Source: Tyto alba
Lineage: Eukaryota; Chordata; Aves; Strigiformes; Tytonidae
DNA length: 64,000 bases
NCBI RefSeq assembly: GCF_018691265.1
Contig: NW_024881330.1
Coordinates: 13,722,386-13,786,385 of the forward strand
Reading direction: 5' to 3'
Every line of letters starts with the position of its first letter. The first letter of the stretch is position 1. Below are positions 61,579 to 64,000 of the stretch, piece after piece. A program made the translations under genes and the position numbers. Below the pieces are notes generated by a model. The model did not search any database and was not told where the DNA came from. It saw only the letters and a list, made by a program, of their open reading frames with translations.

Positions 61579-63843
61579 TCACAAACAGGGACCTGCAGCA
61601 TGAGCAGAATTGCTCATTGATGTGTGTTCATGCTGAGGCATGCTGGGTAGGAAACAACACAGCACACTCTTGAAAATCATTTCTGTTGGTGACATACAAA
61701 GCCTTTCTCTGGTGACCTCTGCAATCATGAATACACCCCATAACAAACATGTAGGAGCCCAGGAGTGAAATCGTATCCCAGCCCAGTGGTTTCTGCCAGA
61801 CAAGGCTGTGAACATGGGATTGCAGACTATTGTACCTGGATATCAGCGCCTGTGTATATGGGTCTTGCCACATGTATTGCCAGTAAGCACTATCAGTGCT
61901 CACCAAATCACCTATCAACTCCTTCTGCATGGCCACACTCTTTGATGATGGCCTGCTGCACATTCGTTTGGCACAAGAGCAAACGTGGCTGACCTGAAAC
62001 AGTTATGTGGAGTTGGCCCTTTCCTCAGAGGTTGAGGAAAGGAGCAGGGATCAGATCTTACAAATTCCTGTTTTTCCACATCAGTGCACATGTCCGATGT
62101 GTTGTGGCTAAGGGAGAGGGCAACAATACTGGGAGAGCTGAGAGCTGTGGGGTCTCTGCCCACCACAAAAGGCTGTTGACTGCACTTTACCTTCCATGGA
62201 AGGCACAGTCAGATCCATAATTTACCACAGTGTTTTAAGGTTTAGCATGTTTCTCCCCTGACCCCTATAAATGAATGCCACAATCAGGGTTCGACAGCAA
62301 GCCCACACACACCTTATAAAAATCCCTGTTCTGCTCTGTTTGTGAAACACCAGAAAACTACCCTTCATGACAGCTAGAGCAGGAATGACCTCAGACTAAA
62401 TACCCTACCAAAAAACCTTCCAGTTTACTGCAGGTGGGTTGTGTCTTTGGGTGTGACAGTCACCAAAAGCAGAAATGTTGAATATCTTGACAAAAAAAGC
62501 TCAAGGTGAAACTGAAGTTAGAGGACAAGTCTGCCCATGGATTCACAGGCACTAGTGAGTTGAAACTGCCACGGGGGCTTGTGGGGCAAAGTGGAATCCT
62601 TGCTGTTATCAAGTCCCTCTTTCTCTATGTGGTAGGGTTTTCTTCAAGTTTCCAGTGCTTTCTCATAAAGCTCTGAATCTGCACAACTCTGTATCCTGGG
62701 GATATTTAGTGATTTAGTGGAGCTCAGCCACCCACATTTTTGCTTGGGCTCTATCCTTGTTTATTTTATTTTTTGGTCAATAATTCTAGATAGTCTCAGT
62801 AAGGGGTTAATGGTTTGTTATTGAGAGGACAGTTCTGGCCTGTGGAGAAATCTTGAGGTTATTTGTCAGAAATAAGCACTCTCTCAAAAGGTATTAATTT
62901 CCTTTGAAAGGGTTAGAGAGGTGAAGGAAAGTCACTGTGCTGTGTGCATAGGTAATTCTGGGCATGGTGTGTTATCGTTGTAGTTCACTGTCCCCATCAC
63001 CACTGCCTTGGTTTGTCACACCCTATAGTGTCCCATGTTTGGCTATAAGTTTCTCATGGTAGTCCTTCACTGTGTGTTCATCCTGTGCCTTGTCTAATAA
63101 AGTCCCTCTCTCAATTAAAATCTCATATTCCTGATGTTATGCAAAGAAATAGTAACAAGATAAAAAGAAGTTGTTCATGACATGATTATGGCCCTTATCC
63201 AATGCACAAAACTGTACTCCAAAAACATACAGTTGATTTTTGTCATGGTAGAAGTACATCACAAGATGTTGTACACCAGAGTCAACATTACTGTGGAGGT
63301 TATTGTCCCCCCTTCCGATCAGCAGCTCCTTTTGTGGTTTCTGTACTGTATGATGACATCTTGGATCAATCCCCTTTGTCATTACACCCACTACTGCATA
63401 TGCCCAGGAGATGGTTAGGCTAGAGTACCATAAACCAGAGGCTTGTGGCAACCCCAGGTTTTGACCCAATCTGCAGAGTCTTACTGACAGCCCAGCTTTA
63501 CTTTTTCCCTGAGCGGGTTGGCTGAACTGTTGCAGGGTGATTTATAATCATGGGAAAGATCTGCAGTGTCACAAGATGGTATCAACTCCTATTGGATACT
63601 CACATGTTAGGTCCCCAAAATAAGTGCCTCTTATCTATCATCCTTACACAAATATGTGTTTACATTGACATTTATGGTTGCAGTCCTGAATTGCTGCCAG
63701 ACCACCGAGCTTATTTTGGGATGATGAACACATGGTTCCAAAGCTTCATTGTTGTAATAGTGGAAGTAAATCAAACATTGTCTTCTTGAATTTTTTGTTT
63801 GTTGGACAGTGGCTGGGAGCATTAAGGTGATATATCTAACCAT
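61579..63843 (-). other. Unassigned group of minus-strand open frames
   Basis: Four minus-strand open frames cluster here: 63631-63843 (70 codons), 63137-63469 (110), 61915-62166 (83) and 61628-61963 (111). The last contains STDSAYWQYMWQDPYTQAL, then VWQKPLGWDTISLLGSYMF and VTNRNDFQECAVLFPTQHA, a tryptophan-rich, non-repetitive peptide that reads more like decayed protein than chance. Stops and frameshifts separate the pieces. No terminal inverted repeats or LTRs were found. It may be an old DNA transposon, a pseudogene or coincidence; I do not recognise a family. Confidence 0.2.
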
Positions 63844-63967
63844 TGCATTTTTGAACTGAGAAATGTCTTTCCTTTTACTCCCTTACTCTATTTTCTACTG
63901 TTATTCCAGTATTTTTAGAACTTTTCTAAAGGGTTAGTTGAGTTGAGTTGTGGGTTTTTTTTTGTTT

Positions 63968-63969
<2 letters not shown>
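63844..63969. other. T/G-rich terminal sequence
   Basis: Contains a short GAGTT repeat (about 63936-63951) and TTTG-rich sequence leading into the terminal T run. Nothing else is seen. Confidence 0.6.

Positions 63970-64000
<31 letters not shown>
63970..64000. repeat. Poly(T) run of at least 31 bases reaching the window edge
   Basis: The window ends inside an uninterrupted T run, so its true length is unknown. It is the longest homopolymer seen here. Confidence 0.95.

Noticed and set aside
62283..62295. GGTTCGA-like word suggesting a tRNA B box
   Set aside because: No matching A box, anticodon stem or acceptor pairing around it; no tRNA can be folded.

Overview
This window looks like bird nuclear DNA. 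The evidence is the repeat content: CR1 non-LTR retrotransposon pieces of very different ages, including one whose 3' end finishes in the avian-type ttctatgat tail, and two solo LTRs that look like avian ERVL-type families. I recognise no Alu, L1 or other SINE/LINE of mammalian type. No complete protein-coding gene, tRNA, rRNA or CRISPR array could be supported. The sequence is mostly AT-rich, single-copy-looking DNA, so the window is probably intergenic or lies inside a very large intron. The species and locus cannot be named from sequence alone.

Layout. 1-11170: unique AT-rich DNA with several long T runs. 11171-13722: a 2.55-kb CR1 fragment on the minus strand with the end of ORF1 (esterase-like), the ORF2 endonuclease and part of the reverse transcriptase, all broken. 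18742-19749: a minus-strand solo LTR with a perfect 5-bp target duplication. 26302-26789: a second solo LTR on the plus strand, again with a perfect 5-bp duplication and a compact recognisable promoter. 28117-28345: ancient CR1 (minus). 32975-33300: ancient CR1 (plus). 43865-44097 (plus) and 44745-45010 (minus): two old CR1 3' ends facing each other. About 48880-49960: a heavily decayed CR1 reverse-transcriptase region (plus). 54147-54620: the youngest-looking CR1 3' end (plus). 58060-58868: an older CR1 3' end of a different subtype (plus).

The elements do not form a pathway; they are successive insertion layers in a gene-poor region. The best leads for something functional are: a possible terminal coding exon on the minus strand (42351-42567) with a good splice acceptor; a possible 64-nt exon at 50527-50590; an unassigned group of minus-strand open frames at 61.58-63.84 kb; the promoter of the 26.3-kb LTR (GC box, inverted CCAAT, a perfect 14-bp palindrome around an E-box, TATA); and a nested set of inverted repeats at 23939-24010. 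No clearly new biological system was found, and none of these leads is proven.
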